A DNA stretch of 43,705 nt. Source: Paludibacteraceae bacterium (GTDB lineage: Bacteria; Bacteroidota; Bacteroidia; Bacteroidales; Paludibacteraceae). Both the position numbers and the translations under genes were made by a program. Shown one piece after another: positions 34,712 through 43,537 of the stretch (position 1 is the stretch's first letter; every line of letters starts with the position of its first letter). A model generated the notes under the pieces. That model did not search any database, was not told where the DNA came from, and saw nothing but the letters and a program-made list of their open reading frames with translations. The DNA lies in contig JAFZKQ010000005.1 in assembly GCA_017553575.1 (NCBI GenBank), positions 1-43,705 of the forward strand. Direction: 5' to 3'.

Positions 34712-35836
34712 ATGAAGTTTACCGTTTCCAGTGCTGGCTTATTAAGCCACCTACAAGCTATCAGCCGCGTGATAAACGCCAAGAGTTCTTTGCCCATCTT
34801 GGACAATTTCTTGTTCAAAATCGAAGCAGGAGTATTAACACTTACCGCATCCGACCTGGACACCACTCTCATCACCAATATGGAGGTTTCCGAATCGGAA
34901 GGCGAGGGAACTATTGCCATCTCCGCAAAAATTCTGTTGGACACCCTTAAGGAGTTCTCCGACCAACCCATCGAATTCGACATCAACGACTCCACCTTGG
35001 CCATCAAGATGCGTTCAGGAAGTGGCGACTTCAACCTTATCGGACAAAACGGCGATGAATATCCCCAAATTCCTTCCTTGGCAGACGATGCGAAGAGCGT
35101 GACCCTTCCTACTTCCACGTTGCTTTCCGGCATCACCAAGACCTTGTTCGCAACAGGCGACGATGCGCTACGCCAAGTGATGAACGGTATCTTCTTCGAC
35201 ATCACCACAGAGAACATCGTATTCGTAGCTTCCGACTCCCACAAGTTGGTCCGCGTAAAGACTACGGCAGCACAAGGAGACGAGGCTTGCTCATTCATCC
35301 TTCCTAAGAAGCCAACCAACTTGTTGAAGAACATTCTTCCAAAGGAGGAAGGAACGGTGGCTTTGAAGTTCGATTCAAAGAACGCTTGCTTCTCGTTGTC
35401 CAACTACACCATGTATTGCCGCTTGATCGAAGGAAGATTCCCGAACTACAATTCGGTTATTCCAACAGCCAATCCATACAAGGCATTGTTAGACCGAGCT
35501 GCTTTCATGAACATGCTTCGTCGTGTATCCGTATTCTCCAACCAGGCAACTAACTTGATACGCTTAGATTTCCAAACGGACAGCGTAACTGCATCCGCCC
35601 AAGACATCGACTTCTCCGTATCAGCCAAAGAGACCCTCGCTTGCCAATACGAAGGAGAAGAGATGAGCATCGGTTTCCACTCTTCTTTCTTGATTGAGAT
35701 CTTGGCCAACATCGATTCCACCGATGTCACCATCGAATTGTCAGACCCAACAAGAGCTGGCCTATTCATCCCATTCAACCAAGAATCGGACGAAGACTCT
35801 TTGATGCTTCTCATGCCAATGAGTTTGAACGACTAA
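34712..35836 (+). CDS. dnaN: DNA polymerase III beta sliding clamp
   Basis: A 374-residue clamp that encircles DNA and tethers the replicative polymerase. Visible features: MKFTVSSAGLLSHLQAISRVI, LPILDNFLFKI, LTASDLDTTLITNMEV, SGSGDFNLIGQNGDEYPQIP and the C-terminal LMLLMPMSLND, as expected of the three-domain clamp. Length is normal for bacteria. It lies 53 bases after gldG and ends in its own terminator; the neighbouring exonuclease gene has a separate promoter. Confidence 0.97.
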   Translation: MKFTVSSAGLLSHLQAISRVINAKSSLPILDNFLFKIEAGVLTLTASDLDTTLITNMEVSESEGEGTIAISAKILLDTLKEFSDQPIEFDINDSTLAIKMRSGSGDFNLIGQNGDEYPQIPSLADDAKSVTLPTSTLLSGITKTLFATGDDALRQVMNGIFFDITTENIVFVASDSHKLVRVKTTAAQGDEACSFILPKKPTNLLKNILPKEEGTVALKFDSKNACFSLSNYTMYCRLIEGRFPNYNSVIPTANPYKALLDRAAFMNMLRRVSVFSNQATNLIRLDFQTDSVTASAQDIDFSVSAKETLACQYEGEEMSIGFHSSFLIEILANIDSTDVTIELSDPTRAGLFIPFNQESDEDSLMLLMPMSLND

Positions 35837-35854
35837 TCGAATTTTTCCAATCAT

Positions 35855-35888
35855 AGAGAACGAAGCTTCGGCTCCGTTCTCTCTTTGT
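35855..35888 (+). terminator. dnaN terminator with UUCG loop
   Basis: A 12-bp stem with one mismatch (35855-35866 with 35871-35882) closes a C(TTCG)G loop and is followed by CTTTGT. It lies 18 bases past the stop codon. Confidence 0.75.
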
Positions 35889-36019
35889 GAAGTCAGGAAT
35901 CCCTTGGGTGGGTTCCGGATGAAACGGCTTAATTTATCGACTCGCAACAGAGCCCTGAATTGAACTGTTTTCAACTTGATTTCGAAGAATTTAATTTACG
36001 GTGAATTTAGAATCACCCT

Positions 36020-36027
36020 TACCTTTA
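36020..36027 (+). promoter_or_regulatory. -7-like box (TACCTTTA) for the exonuclease gene
   Basis: One base from TAnnTTTG and 18 bases before the ATG at 36045. It supports that ATG over the in-frame TTG at 35976, which would lie upstream of this box. Confidence 0.45.
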
Positions 36028-36044
36028 TAAACGGCGAATCACAT

Positions 36045-36818
36045 ATGCAACTTAATCTAAAAAATCCGTTAGTATTCTTTGACTTAGAGACCACGGGGAC
36101 AGATATCGTAAACGATAGAATTGTTGAGATTTCCTATTTGAAGGTTTATCCGAACGGGAACGAAGAGAGCAAGACACTACGGATAAATCCAGGAATGCAC
36201 ATTCCTGAAGGAGCCACTGCCATACACGGAATCACAGATGAGGACGTGAAGGATTGCCCCAAATTCAAAGAGGTGGCTAAGAACCTCGCCAAAGAGATTG
36301 AAGGTTGCGATTTGGCAGGGTACAACTCCAACCGTTTCGACATTCCACTGCTAGCGGAGGAATTTCTCCGTGCCGAAGTGGACATCAACATGAAGAAACG
36401 CAAGTTTGTTGACGTGCAAACCATCTTCCACAAGAAGGAGCAACGTACGCTCTCCGCCGCCTACAAATTCTATTGTCACGAAGACCTTGTCGGTGCACAC
36501 GGGGCAGAAGCCGACACAAGGGCCACTTATGAGGTCTTGAAAGCTCAGTTGGACAAATATCCAGACTTGACCAACGACATCGCCTTCCTCTCCAACTACT
36601 CATCGTTCAACAACAACGCCGACTTTGCCGGCCGAATCATCTACGATGCCAACGGAGACGAAGTCATCAATTTCGGAAAACACAAAGGGAAGAAAGTTGT
36701 GGATGTCTTCCGTGAAGATACGGGCTATTACGGATGGGTGATGCAAAGCAACTTCGCCCTAGACACCAAACGCGTACTGACGGATATTTATCTCCACAAG
36801 TTCAGATTCAAGAAATAA
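36045..36818 (+). CDS. DnaQ-type 3'-5' exonuclease with C-terminal DUF3820-like domain
   Basis: A 257-residue protein when started at ATG 36045 (an in-frame TTG at 35976 would add 23 residues, less likely). DEDDh exonuclease motifs are clear: VFFDLETTGTD (Exo I), GYNSNRFDIPLL (Exo II) and HGAEADTRATYEV (Exo III). After about residue 195 comes INFGKHKGKKVVDVFRED, then YYGWVMQSNF, a small domain seen at the C-terminus of many DnaQ-like proteins of Bacteroidota. It may be a proofreading-type or repair nuclease; it is not the main epsilon subunit by sequence alone. Its neighbours are dnaN upstream and trmN 11 bases downstream. Confidence 0.9.
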   Translation: MQLNLKNPLVFFDLETTGTDIVNDRIVEISYLKVYPNGNEESKTLRINPGMHIPEGATAIHGITDEDVKDCPKFKEVAKNLAKEIEGCDLAGYNSNRFDIPLLAEEFLRAEVDINMKKRKFVDVQTIFHKKEQRTLSAAYKFYCHEDLVGAHGAEADTRATYEVLKAQLDKYPDLTNDIAFLSNYSSFNNNADFAGRIIYDANGDEVINFGKHKGKKVVDVFREDTGYYGWVMQSNFALDTKRVLTDIYLHKFRFKK

Positions 36819-36829
36819 TTTAGGAAACG

Positions 36830-37543
36830 ATGTCCAACACCTATTTTCAATTCAAGCAATTCAGGGTGGAACAAGAACGTTGCGCCATGAAGGTCGGAAC
36901 AGATGGTGTTTTGCTGGGAGCGTGGGCCAATGTAGCCTCTGCTTCCCGCATATTGGACATTGGAACAGGAACGGGACTTGTCTCCCTCATGTTGGCACAA
37001 CGGCAGCCCGCCGCACAGATAACCGCCATCGAGATTGACGAAGCCGCAGCCCTGCAAGCCCAAGAGAATTTTCAAGCCTCCCCTTGGTCCAACCGAATTA
37101 CCTGTCGGGCCATCTCTCTCCAAGACTTCAGGAAGGAGAACCCTCTTCCCTACGACCTCATCGTCAGTAATCCACCCTACTTCAACAACTCGCTGAAGAA
37201 TCCAGACAAACAGCGCACGCAAGCTAGACATACCGACTCCCTCAGTTATGAAGAACTGATGCAAGCCGCCTCCCTGCTCAACGACAACGGCATCTTCGCC
37301 CTTGTCCTGCCTGCCCAAGCGCAAAAGGAAATCGAAGCCATCGCCCAAAAAGCCAAGCTACATTGCTGCCACTTAACGGAAGTCCTACCCAAGGTAGAGT
37401 CCGCCCCTAAAAGAGTATTAATCGAATTTAGGAAGCAACCGACGTCCACCCCCGTTACAAATCAACTGACCATAGAAATAGAACGACACGTCTATACTCC
37501 TGAATTCAAAAAACTAACAGATGCTTTTTACTTGGAAAAATAG
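36830..37543 (+). CDS. trmN: tRNA1(Val) (adenine37-N6)-methyltransferase
   Basis: A 237-residue SAM-dependent methyltransferase of the TrmN6/YfiC type, which methylates A37 of tRNA1-Val. Motifs: FQFKQFRVEQERCAMKVGTD, ILDIGTGTGLVSLMLAQ (SAM binding), AIEIDEAAALQA and the catalytic VSNPPYFNNSL. It lies 11 bases after the exonuclease gene, probably in one operon. Its last codons (37521-37548) occur again at 38100-38127, where they border the tandemly duplicated OmpA-like gene. Confidence 0.92.
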   Translation: MSNTYFQFKQFRVEQERCAMKVGTDGVLLGAWANVASASRILDIGTGTGLVSLMLAQRQPAAQITAIEIDEAAALQAQENFQASPWSNRITCRAISLQDFRKENPLPYDLIVSNPPYFNNSLKNPDKQRTQARHTDSLSYEELMQAASLLNDNGIFALVLPAQAQKEIEAIAQKAKLHCCHLTEVLPKVESAPKRVLIEFRKQPTSTPVTNQLTIEIERHVYTPEFKKLTDAFYLEK

Positions 37544-37562
37544 GGATCACCGACAAACATGT

Positions 37563-37725
37563 CCTTCCTTATAAATCAATCGTATCTCTACTCTTCTATT
37601 CATCGCAGTTCTGCCTCCGTCTTTGTCTCATGAATATAGGGACACTTTCCTTATAAACCAATCGGATCTCTACCCTTCTATTCATCGCATGTTCACCCTC
37701 CGTCTTTGCCCCTCGAATATAGGGA
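37563..37725. repeat. Two direct repeats of the OmpA-like gene's 3' end
   Basis: 37563-37641 and 37645-37725 are similar along their whole length; the first lacks one base relative to the second (CGCAGTTC against CGCATGTTC), which puts it out of frame. The segment is a third, partial copy of the gene end. Confidence 0.8.
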
Positions 37726-38063
37726 TCGTATGCACATTTCCCCGCAGCGATAAGCATAGAGTCCGGAATATTATAATTATCAATCAGATATCGTCTAACC
37801 CATTCCGCACACTTTAGGTCAAATTTTCTGATACAAAGCCCACTACCTCGTTCGTCACAATGACCAGATACTTCAAACAGGCAGTCTGAGTCTGGATATG
37901 ATTTAATAAACTCGGCAGCCTCTTCCAATTGAGCTTCATACCATGGTTTTATTTTTCCCGACTTAACAAAATCAAAGAAATAAAAACACCATCTGAACCC
38001 TACCTCTGCACGAGCAGGGAAGAGGAGTGTCAGTGCCAATAAGATGGATGCAAAGTGTTTCAT
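37596..38063 (-). CDS. Small secreted OmpA C-terminal-like protein, copy A
   Basis: A 155-residue protein started at ATG 38063, where MKHFASILLALTLLFPARA makes a signal peptide. Frames further upstream are open (38129) but would bury the signal. The body has an OmpA-like peptidoglycan-binding domain: VGFRWCFYFFDF, LFEVSGHCDERGSG and a terminal MNRRVEIRLVYK. Asp and Arg of the GHCD and NRR motifs are those that bind diaminopimelate in OmpA domains. After RLVYK the frame runs into the third partial repeat and adds SVPIFMRQRRRQNCDE, a tail made from the duplication. The -7 box (TATCTTTG, 38083-38090) is kept, but the -33 TTTG of copy B is replaced by CAAG. Confidence 0.8.
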   Translation of the reverse strand: MKHFASILLALTLLFPARAEVGFRWCFYFFDFVKSGKIKPWYEAQLEEAAEFIKSYPDSDCLFEVSGHCDERGSGLCIRKFDLKCAEWVRRYLIDNYNIPDSMLIAAGKCAYDPYIRGAKTEGEHAMNRRVEIRLVYKESVPIFMRQRRRQNCDE

Positions 38064-38082
38064 ATTTGTTTTGGTTTGATTC

Positions 38083-38090
38083 CAAAGATA
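38083..38090 (-). promoter_or_regulatory. -7 box (TATCTTTG) of OmpA-like copy A
   Basis: A full TAnnTTTG match, 19 bases before the start codon. At the -33 place (38110-38113) the duplication junction gives CAAG on the minus strand rather than TTTG, so this promoter is probably weaker than that of copy B. Confidence 0.6.
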
Positions 38091-38125
38091 GAGATTAATA
38101 TGCTTTTTACTTGGAAAAACAGGAA

Positions 38126-38539
38126 TCATTTGTAAAGCATTCGTATCTCTATCCTTCTATTCATCTCATGTTCCACCTCCGTCTTTGCCCCTCGAATATA
38201 GGGTTCGTGTGCCCCTTTCCCTACAGCGATAAGCATAGAGGCCGGAATATTATAATTATCAATCAGATATTGTCTAACCCATTGCGCACGCTTTTCGTCT
38301 AATTTCATGCTTAAGGGGATATATCGTTCGTCACAATGACCAGATATCTCAAACAGATAGACTGAGTCTTGATATGATTTAATAAACTCGGCAGCCTCTT
38401 CCAATTGAGCTTCATTCCATGGTTGCATTATTCCCGACTTAGTAAAATCAAAGAAATAAAAGCACCATCTAAACCCTACCTCTGCATAAGCAGGGAAGAC
38501 GAGTGTCAGTGCCAATAAGATGGATGCAAAGTGTTTCAT
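38126..38539 (-). CDS. Small secreted OmpA C-terminal-like protein, copy B
   Basis: A 137-residue protein (start ATG 38539, not the upstream 38629 frame start) with signal peptide MKHFASILLALTLVFPAYA. The body matches copy A almost throughout: VGFRWCFYFFDF, LFEISGHCDERYI, WVRQYLIDNYNIPASMLIAV and a terminal MNRRIEIRMLYK. It ends cleanly at TGA after YK, unlike copy A. An OmpA-like peptidoglycan contact in the periplasm is inferred; it lacks any barrel. A complete TTTG-N19-TATCTTTG promoter precedes it, suggesting this is the ancestral copy. Confidence 0.82.
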   Translation of the reverse strand: MKHFASILLALTLVFPAYAEVGFRWCFYFFDFTKSGIMQPWNEAQLEEAAEFIKSYQDSVYLFEISGHCDERYIPLSMKLDEKRAQWVRQYLIDNYNIPASMLIAVGKGAHEPYIRGAKTEVEHEMNRRIEIRMLYK

Positions 38540-38558
38540 ATTTGTTTTGGTTTGATTC

Positions 38559-38589
38559 CAAAGATAGAGATTAATTATTGTTCTACAAA
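38559..38589 (-). promoter_or_regulatory. Promoter of OmpA-like copy B
   Basis: On the minus strand TTTG (38589-38586), a 19-nt spacer and TATCTTTG (38566-38559) give a full Bacteroidota promoter. The leader to the ATG at 38539 is about 15-20 nt. Confidence 0.75.
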
Positions 38590-38663
38590 AACAAAATCCG
38601 TCCACCCCAAAACAGCATAAATCTTTCATTCTTTCGCATACTCCCTATTGGGGATAGGGTTCG

Positions 38664-39146
38664 CTACTTCACCCTATCATAGATTACGAAATCGGTCTCG
38701 TATTCGTTCTTCTCATCCACGCCTGTATGTTCGACAGAGACCACTTTCCATTGAGATGGATCGATGGAAGGGAAATAGACATCCCCCTCCTCCGACATGT
38801 GAACATGCGTCACGTAAAGGCGATCCGCCAAATCGAAGAGATTCCGATAGATCTGTCCTCCTCCTATGATAAAGACTTCCTCCTCCTTCTCCGTGCGCAA
38901 ATCAGCCACCTCACGGATAACCTCACATCCAGGAGCCTCCTGCTCGTCCATCGTACGGGAAAGGACGACATTCCTACGGTTCGGCAAAGGCCTTCCTATC
39001 GAGAGATAGGTGTTGCGTCCCATCAAAATAGTATGCCCTGTCGTAATACTTTTGAAACGCTTCAAATCGGCAGAGAGACGCCACATCAATTGGTTGTCCT
39101 TGCCTATGGCTCCATTGTCGGCCACCGCCACTATAATCGAATACAT
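38664..39146 (-). CDS. folA: Dihydrofolate reductase
   Basis: A 160-residue NADPH-dependent reductase of dihydrofolate to tetrahydrofolate. Motifs: MYSIIVAVADNGAIGKDNQL, MWRLSADLKRFK (with the active-site Asp), ILMGRNTYLSIGRPLPNRRN and VFIIGGGQIYRNLF. Length is normal. It starts 17 bases after thyA on the same strand, so the dihydrofolate made by ThyA is recycled by the product of the next gene in one operon. Confidence 0.96.
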   Translation of the reverse strand: MYSIIVAVADNGAIGKDNQLMWRLSADLKRFKSITTGHTILMGRNTYLSIGRPLPNRRNVVLSRTMDEQEAPGCEVIREVADLRTEKEEEVFIIGGGQIYRNLFDLADRLYVTHVHMSEEGDVYFPSIDPSQWKVVSVEHTGVDEKNEYETDFVIYDRVK

Positions 39147-39163
39147 AATGCTAACTTCTATTA

Positions 39164-39958
39164 CTAAACTGCCACTACTCCCTTGATATGCGGATGTGGG
39201 TCATAGCCCTCCAACTCAAAATCCTCATAACGGAAACTGAATATATCCTTCACATCCGGATTAATCTTCATCGTAGGCAACGGACGAGGTTCACGCGTCA
39301 ACTGCAACTTCACCTGCTCCAAATGGTTCAAATAAATATGCGTATCGCCCAACGTATGGATGAAATCGCCTGCCTTCAAGCCGGTCACCTGCGCCATCAT
39401 CATCAACAACAACGCATAGGAGGCGATGTTAAAAGGAACTCCCAAGAAAGAGTCCGCACTCCGTTGGTAGAGTTGCAAGCTCAGCCGTCCGTTCGCCACA
39501 TAGAACTGGAAGAACGCATGGCACGGAGGAAGGTTCATATTGTCCAAATCGGCCACGTTCCATGAACTGACAATGATACGGCGTGAGTTAGGGTTGTTCT
39601 TGATGGTCTCCACCACCTCCGAAATTTGGTCGATGAAACCTCCCTTATAATCGGGCCAAGAACGCCACTGATAGCCATAAATATGCCCCAAGTCGCCATT
39701 CTCATCAGCCCACTCGTTCCAAATACGAACTCCGTTGTCTTGCAGATACTTCACATTCGTATCTCCCTTCAAAAACCACAAGAGCTCATATATAATAGAT
39801 TTGAGGTGCAATTTTTTTGTGGTAAGCAGAGGAAATCCCTCCTCCAAATTAAAGCGCATCTGATGACCAAAAACGCTAATCGTACCCGTACCCGTGCGGT
39901 CGCCTTTCTCCACGCCCTCATCCAAGATGCGTTGAAGCAAGTCCAAATATTGTTTCAT
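39164..39958 (-). CDS. thyA: Thymidylate synthase
   Basis: A 264-residue ThyA, the same length as the E. coli enzyme, that makes dTMP from dUMP with methylene-tetrahydrofolate. Motifs: [34 protein letters not shown], catalytic Cys in [32 protein letters not shown] and [16 protein letters not shown]. It heads the thyA-folA pair. Confidence 0.97.
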   Translation of the reverse strand: MKQYLDLLQRILDEGVEKGDRTGTGTISVFGHQMRFNLEEGFPLLTTKKLHLKSIIYELLWFLKGDTNVKYLQDNGVRIWNEWADENGDLGHIYGYQWRSWPDYKGGFIDQISEVVETIKNNPNSRRIIVSSWNVADLDNMNLPPCHAFFQFYVANGRLSLQLYQRSADSFLGVPFNIASYALLLMMMAQVTGLKAGDFIHTLGDTHIYLNHLEQVKLQLTREPRPLPTMKINPDVKDIFSFRYEDFELEGYDPHPHIKGVVAV

Positions 39959-40097
39959 ACAAAGACGTCTAATTAATTAAAAATCAAGAGTTAAAAGTGA
40001 AGGATTTAAAGAGGCAGTGTCTTCTGCACTATCCATTTACACCTTCTCCTCTTCTACTCGTTACGAAGAGATGCCCCAGCCCAAAACGGCATGCCTA

Positions 40098-42083
40098 TCA
40101 ATACATTTTATACGTCGTCTTCAAGACACGGAACTCCGTGCGACGATTCGACTGGTTAGCAATCTCCTGTTGATCGGCAGGCAACTTGTCAATGAACTCC
40201 TCGTCCAAGACATCGCCCTCACGCAAGAACGAGTGCTTAGCGGCAAGAGCCTTATCCACCGTTATAGGTTGCGTCTTACCGTAACCTTTGGCCGTCAATC
40301 GTTCTGCCTCTATACCCGCTTTAATCAAATAATCCACCACCGATTCGGCACGCTTGCCGGAGAGCGCCAAGTTACCCTCAGCCGAACCCACCTTATCCGT
40401 ATGGGCTCCAATCTCTATGGTGATGTTCGGGTTGTCGTTCAACAACTTCACCAGCTTATCCAACGAAGTGGAAGACTCTGGAGTAAGCGTTGCCTTACCA
40501 AATTCGAAGAAGATATTATCCAAACCAACTGGCTTACTGATAGAAGCCAACGAGAAGTTGATTGGGAAACTCTTGGAGTCCTCCAAGCCCAAAGTGACAA
40601 CCGTCTCCTTCTGATTTAGATAGCCACGACAATTGCCCAACATGACATACTCCACATTACGCTTCAACGGAGCCGTGAAAGAGCCGTCGCTTTTCGTTTT
40701 TATCTTCGTGTTCGTTCCATCCGTTCCGACGATTCGCACAATCGCATCTCCCAACGGTTCTCCTGTCGTAGAGAGTACCTTGCCCGTAATATCAAAAACC
40801 ACATCCGGCAATTCGAACGACCAAATCTTATCGTAGCCCTTCTTCTCGTTTCGGTTGGAAGAGAAAGCACCCCGATTCGCCCCTTTCACAAAGGAGATTC
40901 CGAAATCGTCCGCATTGGAATTAATTGGATACATCATACTCTTGACCGCCCATCTGCCATCAGAGACCTCCTTCGCATAAAAGATATCCAAACCTCCGAA
41001 GCCCGGCAAACCATTGGATGAGAAATAGAGGACAGAATCCTCTCGCATATAAGGGAACATCTCGTCGCCTGCCGTATTAATGGAAGGACCCAAATTGACA
41101 GGAGCGCCATACTTATCGCCCTCTATCGAACTTCTCCAAATATCCTTTCCTCCATAACCTCCAGCCAAATCAGAGACAAAATAGAGGTATTTCCCATCCG
41201 GAGAAACCGTAGGATGAGCAAACGTGACGGAACTATCCTTCGAGAGTTTCACCTCCTGAGCCTTTCCCCATTTTCCACCGGAACGGACTGATTTACAAAT
41301 CTGTGCACCATGGCTCTCTCCCTTTACATAAGGGCAACGGGTGAAATACATGACTTTACCATCGGGCGAGAAAGAAGGAGAACCCTCGTCTTCCATCGTA
41401 TTGATGTCACCCTCAACAGGTTCTATGTTATCCCACTCACCCAACGCATTGCGGCGAGCGAAGAAAATATCATTGTTACGGATACCCGTGATGTTACTGT
41501 TCTTTCCTCCAACAGCCTTATTCTCTCGGGAAGATGCAAAATAGATCACATCCGTCTCCCCTGCAGGGAAGGCCGGAGAACGCTCGGAACGCTTCGATTC
41601 CAAAACCGTCAATTTCTCCACCTTATATTTGGTAGGATTCTTTTCCCATTCGACAGCCTCCAACGCTGAAGTACGGCCAATCGAAGCCTGCCGATTGCTC
41701 GGATGGTCCTTCAAGAAGAGTTCATATTGCTCAACCGCAGCCTTCGACTTCTTATTTTTGCGAAGAACGTCAGCATAGAGCAACAAAGCCATACTATCCT
41801 TGCAGTTATAACGCACCGCATTTTGGAAAGCACGCTCCGCCTTCTCATTGTCATTGATCAAACGATAACAATCGCCCAAACGATACGCCACATAAGCCTT
41901 CTTCTCACGCTCCTTCGTCACATTCACACGAGTATACGCCCGCTTATAGATAGAGGAGGCTTTGTAGTACTCTCCGATTTCATACTTCTTATCCGCTTTT
42001 TTTATCTGTTGGTTTACCGAACAAGAACCTAACAGGATTGCGGAAAGGAAAAGCATATATTTAGAAATACGCATCAAAAACAT
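40098..42083 (-). CDS. porE: PorE-like T9SS lipoprotein (TPR, PD40 propeller, CRD, OmpA domain)
   Basis: A 661-residue lipoprotein (lipobox AILLGSC; ATG 42083, with an in-frame ATG three codons on also possible). Domain order: TPR-like repeats (about 28-150: YEIGEYYKASSIYKRAYTR, AERAFQNAVRYN), WD40/PD40 propeller (about 165-410: SPSFSPDGKVMYFTRCPY, HPTVSPDGKYLYFVSDL, GGLDIFYAKEV), a carboxypeptidase-regulatory-like domain (about 430-515: DITGKVLSTTGEPLGDAIV) and an OmpA domain (about 535-661: IEIGAHTDKVGSAEGN, NRRTEFRVL). This architecture is that of PorE (PG1058) of Porphyromonas gingivalis, which anchors the T9SS to peptidoglycan. Identity as PorE rests on architecture; close paralogues of other function exist. 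Confidence 0.85.
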   Translation of the reverse strand: MFLMRISKYMLFLSAILLGSCSVNQQIKKADKKYEIGEYYKASSIYKRAYTRVNVTKEREKKAYVAYRLGDCYRLINDNEKAERAFQNAVRYNCKDSMALLLYADVLRKNKKSKAAVEQYELFLKDHPSNRQASIGRTSALEAVEWEKNPTKYKVEKLTVLESKRSERSPAFPAGETDVIYFASSRENKAVGGKNSNITGIRNNDIFFARRNALGEWDNIEPVEGDINTMEDEGSPSFSPDGKVMYFTRCPYVKGESHGAQICKSVRSGGKWGKAQEVKLSKDSSVTFAHPTVSPDGKYLYFVSDLAGGYGGKDIWRSSIEGDKYGAPVNLGPSINTAGDEMFPYMREDSVLYFSSNGLPGFGGLDIFYAKEVSDGRWAVKSMMYPINSNADDFGISFVKGANRGAFSSNRNEKKGYDKIWSFELPDVVFDITGKVLSTTGEPLGDAIVRIVGTDGTNTKIKTKSDGSFTAPLKRNVEYVMLGNCRGYLNQKETVVTLGLEDSKSFPINFSLASISKPVGLDNIFFEFGKATLTPESSTSLDKLVKLLNDNPNITIEIGAHTDKVGSAEGNLALSGKRAESVVDYLIKAGIEAERLTAKGYGKTQPITVDKALAAKHSFLREGDVLDEEFIDKLPADQQEIANQSNRRTEFRVLKTTYKMY

Positions 42084-42224
42084 ACCTTATTTATATATTT
42101 AAAGGTGAATCCCTAAGAATCACCATTTATAACCAAACACGAAGGGACAACATAACTGAAAACAGAAATACATCCCCAAGGCAATTGCCCATAAAGGGAA
42201 AACGCAATTGTTGTGATTTTATTG

Positions 42225-42232
42225 CAAAAATA
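42225..42232 (-). promoter_or_regulatory. -7 box (TATTTTTG on minus strand) for porE
   Basis: A full TAnnTTTG match on the minus strand, 142 bases before the start codon. No -33 TTTG at the right distance, so the call is tentative. The rest of 42084-42330 shows no gene. Confidence 0.4.
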
Positions 42233-42330
42233 CCTATCACAACCACGACGATTTCTTTTGCTACTCCATTACCGACGCATAGAGGTTGAGGAACTGCCCA
42301 TGACACCTCGCCCGTCGTCCGAGCTAATCA

Positions 42331-43362
42331 TCATTCACTCAACGAGTTCCAACCCTGTGCCTTCAAGGTCATCTCCTGTCCGTCACGCGTAATGATTCGT
42401 GCACCCAAGGAAGCATCCGTGATGTGTCCAATGACTTTTATGCCTGGGAGGTTCTGGAAAATGTCATTCATGGACAACGGAACCGTGAAGAGCAATTCAT
42501 AATCCTCACCGCCATTAAGAGCCACCGTCGTCAAGTTCATGTTGAACTCTTCGGCCATTGTCGCCGTCAAATAATCGATAGGAATGCGCTCCTCATAGAT
42601 TCGACAACCCACCCCACTTTGATCACAGATATGGAGCAATTCCGAAGAGAGTCCGTCCGAAATATCCATCATGGAAGTCGGAACCACATTGATTCGAGCC
42701 AATTTCTCGACAATATCCATGCGTGCTTGCGGCCTAAGCTGACGCTCAATGATATACTCTTTCCCTGCGAAATCGGGTTGCACACCATCCTTGCCATTGA
42801 AGACGCGCTTCTCACGTTCGAGCAGGAGCAAACCCATGTAGGCAGCGCCCAAATCGCCGGAGACACAGATCAAGTCCGTATCTTTCGCCGTGCTACGTTT
42901 AACAATCTTGCCCTTCTCTCCTTCACCGATGCAAGTGATGCTGATCGTCAAACCCGTCATGGATGCCGAGGTGTCACCACCCACCAAATCCACGCCATAG
43001 GCCTCGCACGCCAAGAGGATGCCGGCATACAACTCCTCCATGTCCTCGACTGAGAAGCGTTTGGAGACGCCCAACGAAACCGTAATCTGCTTAGGATAAC
43101 CGTTCATGGCACAGATGTCCGAAAAATTGACGATGGCAGACTTATAACCCAGATGCTTCAACGGGACATACGTCAAATCAAAATGGACACCCTCCAAAAG
43201 CAAGTCGGTCGTCACCAAGACCTGCTTATCCTTATAGTCGAGGATAGCGGCATCATCTCCCACCCCTTTTATAGTAGAAGGATTCTTCAATTCAAAATTC
43301 TCCGTCAAATGCTTTATTAAGCCGAATTCGCCCAACGACGAAATTTCCGTTCTTTGTGCCAT
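42331..43362 (-). CDS. thiL: Thiamine-monophosphate kinase
   Basis: A 343-residue ATP-dependent kinase that makes thiamine diphosphate from thiamine monophosphate. Motifs: GVGDDAAILDYKDKQVLVTT (nucleotide and Mg binding), LLLEGVHFDL, SAIVNFSDICAMNGYPKQ, LVGGDTSASMTGL, SMMDISDGLSSELLHICD and NGGEDYELLFTV. Length is normal. A good promoter (TTTG-N19-TAATTTTG) precedes it. The neighbouring porE is on the same strand but 247 bases away. Confidence 0.96.
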   Translation of the reverse strand: MAQRTEISSLGEFGLIKHLTENFELKNPSTIKGVGDDAAILDYKDKQVLVTTDLLLEGVHFDLTYVPLKHLGYKSAIVNFSDICAMNGYPKQITVSLGVSKRFSVEDMEELYAGILLACEAYGVDLVGGDTSASMTGLTISITCIGEGEKGKIVKRSTAKDTDLICVSGDLGAAYMGLLLLEREKRVFNGKDGVQPDFAGKEYIIERQLRPQARMDIVEKLARINVVPTSMMDISDGLSSELLHICDQSGVGCRIYEERIPIDYLTATMAEEFNMNLTTVALNGGEDYELLFTVPLSMNDIFQNLPGIKVIGHITDASLGARIITRDGQEMTLKAQGWNSLSE

Positions 43363-43406
43363 ATTTATTACCTAAATGTTACGAAGGTGAAGATTCCACC
43401 ATTCGG

Positions 43407-43437
43407 CAAAATTAATGATTTTTCAGGGGCATTCAAA
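43407..43437 (-). promoter_or_regulatory. thiL promoter
   Basis: On the minus strand TTTG (43437-43434), a 19-nt spacer and TAATTTTG (43414-43407) match the Bacteroidota promoter. The leader is about 40 nt. Confidence 0.75.
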
Positions 43438-43449
43438 AGGCAAGCGCAT

Positions 43450-43484
43450 AAAAAAAACGATAGGAGGCTTCACAGCTTCCTATC
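43450..43484 (-). terminator. Intrinsic terminator of the candidate sRNA
   Basis: An 11-bp stem with a TCAC loop and a run of eight T on the minus strand. It terminates leftward transcription just before the thiL promoter. Confidence 0.85.
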
Positions 43485-43537
43485 ATCTCAATTAACCTAA
43501 ACCTTAAACTATGAAAAATCTACCTGTTTTTGTTTGC
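43450..43537 (-). ncRNA. Candidate small RNA of about 88 nt
   Basis: A transcript predicted from signals only. A TTTG (43573-43570)-N20-CAAATTTG (43549-43542) promoter points leftward; the start would be near 43537. About 50 nt later come an 11-bp stem (43459-43469 with 43474-43484, one G-T wobble, loop TCAC) and then eight T, a strong intrinsic terminator. The span has no useful reading frame on the minus strand, and no protein gene lies between promoter and terminator. The -7 box has C in place of T at its first position. The function is unknown; I cannot assign it to a named RNA family. Confidence 0.55.

Larger units (their letters stand above)
37521..38575. repeat. Tandem duplication of an OmpA-like gene with flanking trmN end
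   Basis: Copy A (37521-38099) and copy B (38100-38575) both begin with the sequence ATGCTTTTTACTTGGAAAAA, which is the 3' end of trmN, and both end with the same 39-bp leader (38061-38099 and 38537-38575 identical). Copy A has in addition two direct repeats of about 80 bp at its left end. Confidence 0.85.

Noticed and set aside
35976-36044. TTG start extending the exonuclease by 23 residues
   Set aside because: The added residues are not part of the exonuclease fold, and a -7-like box lies between the TTG and the ATG at 36045.
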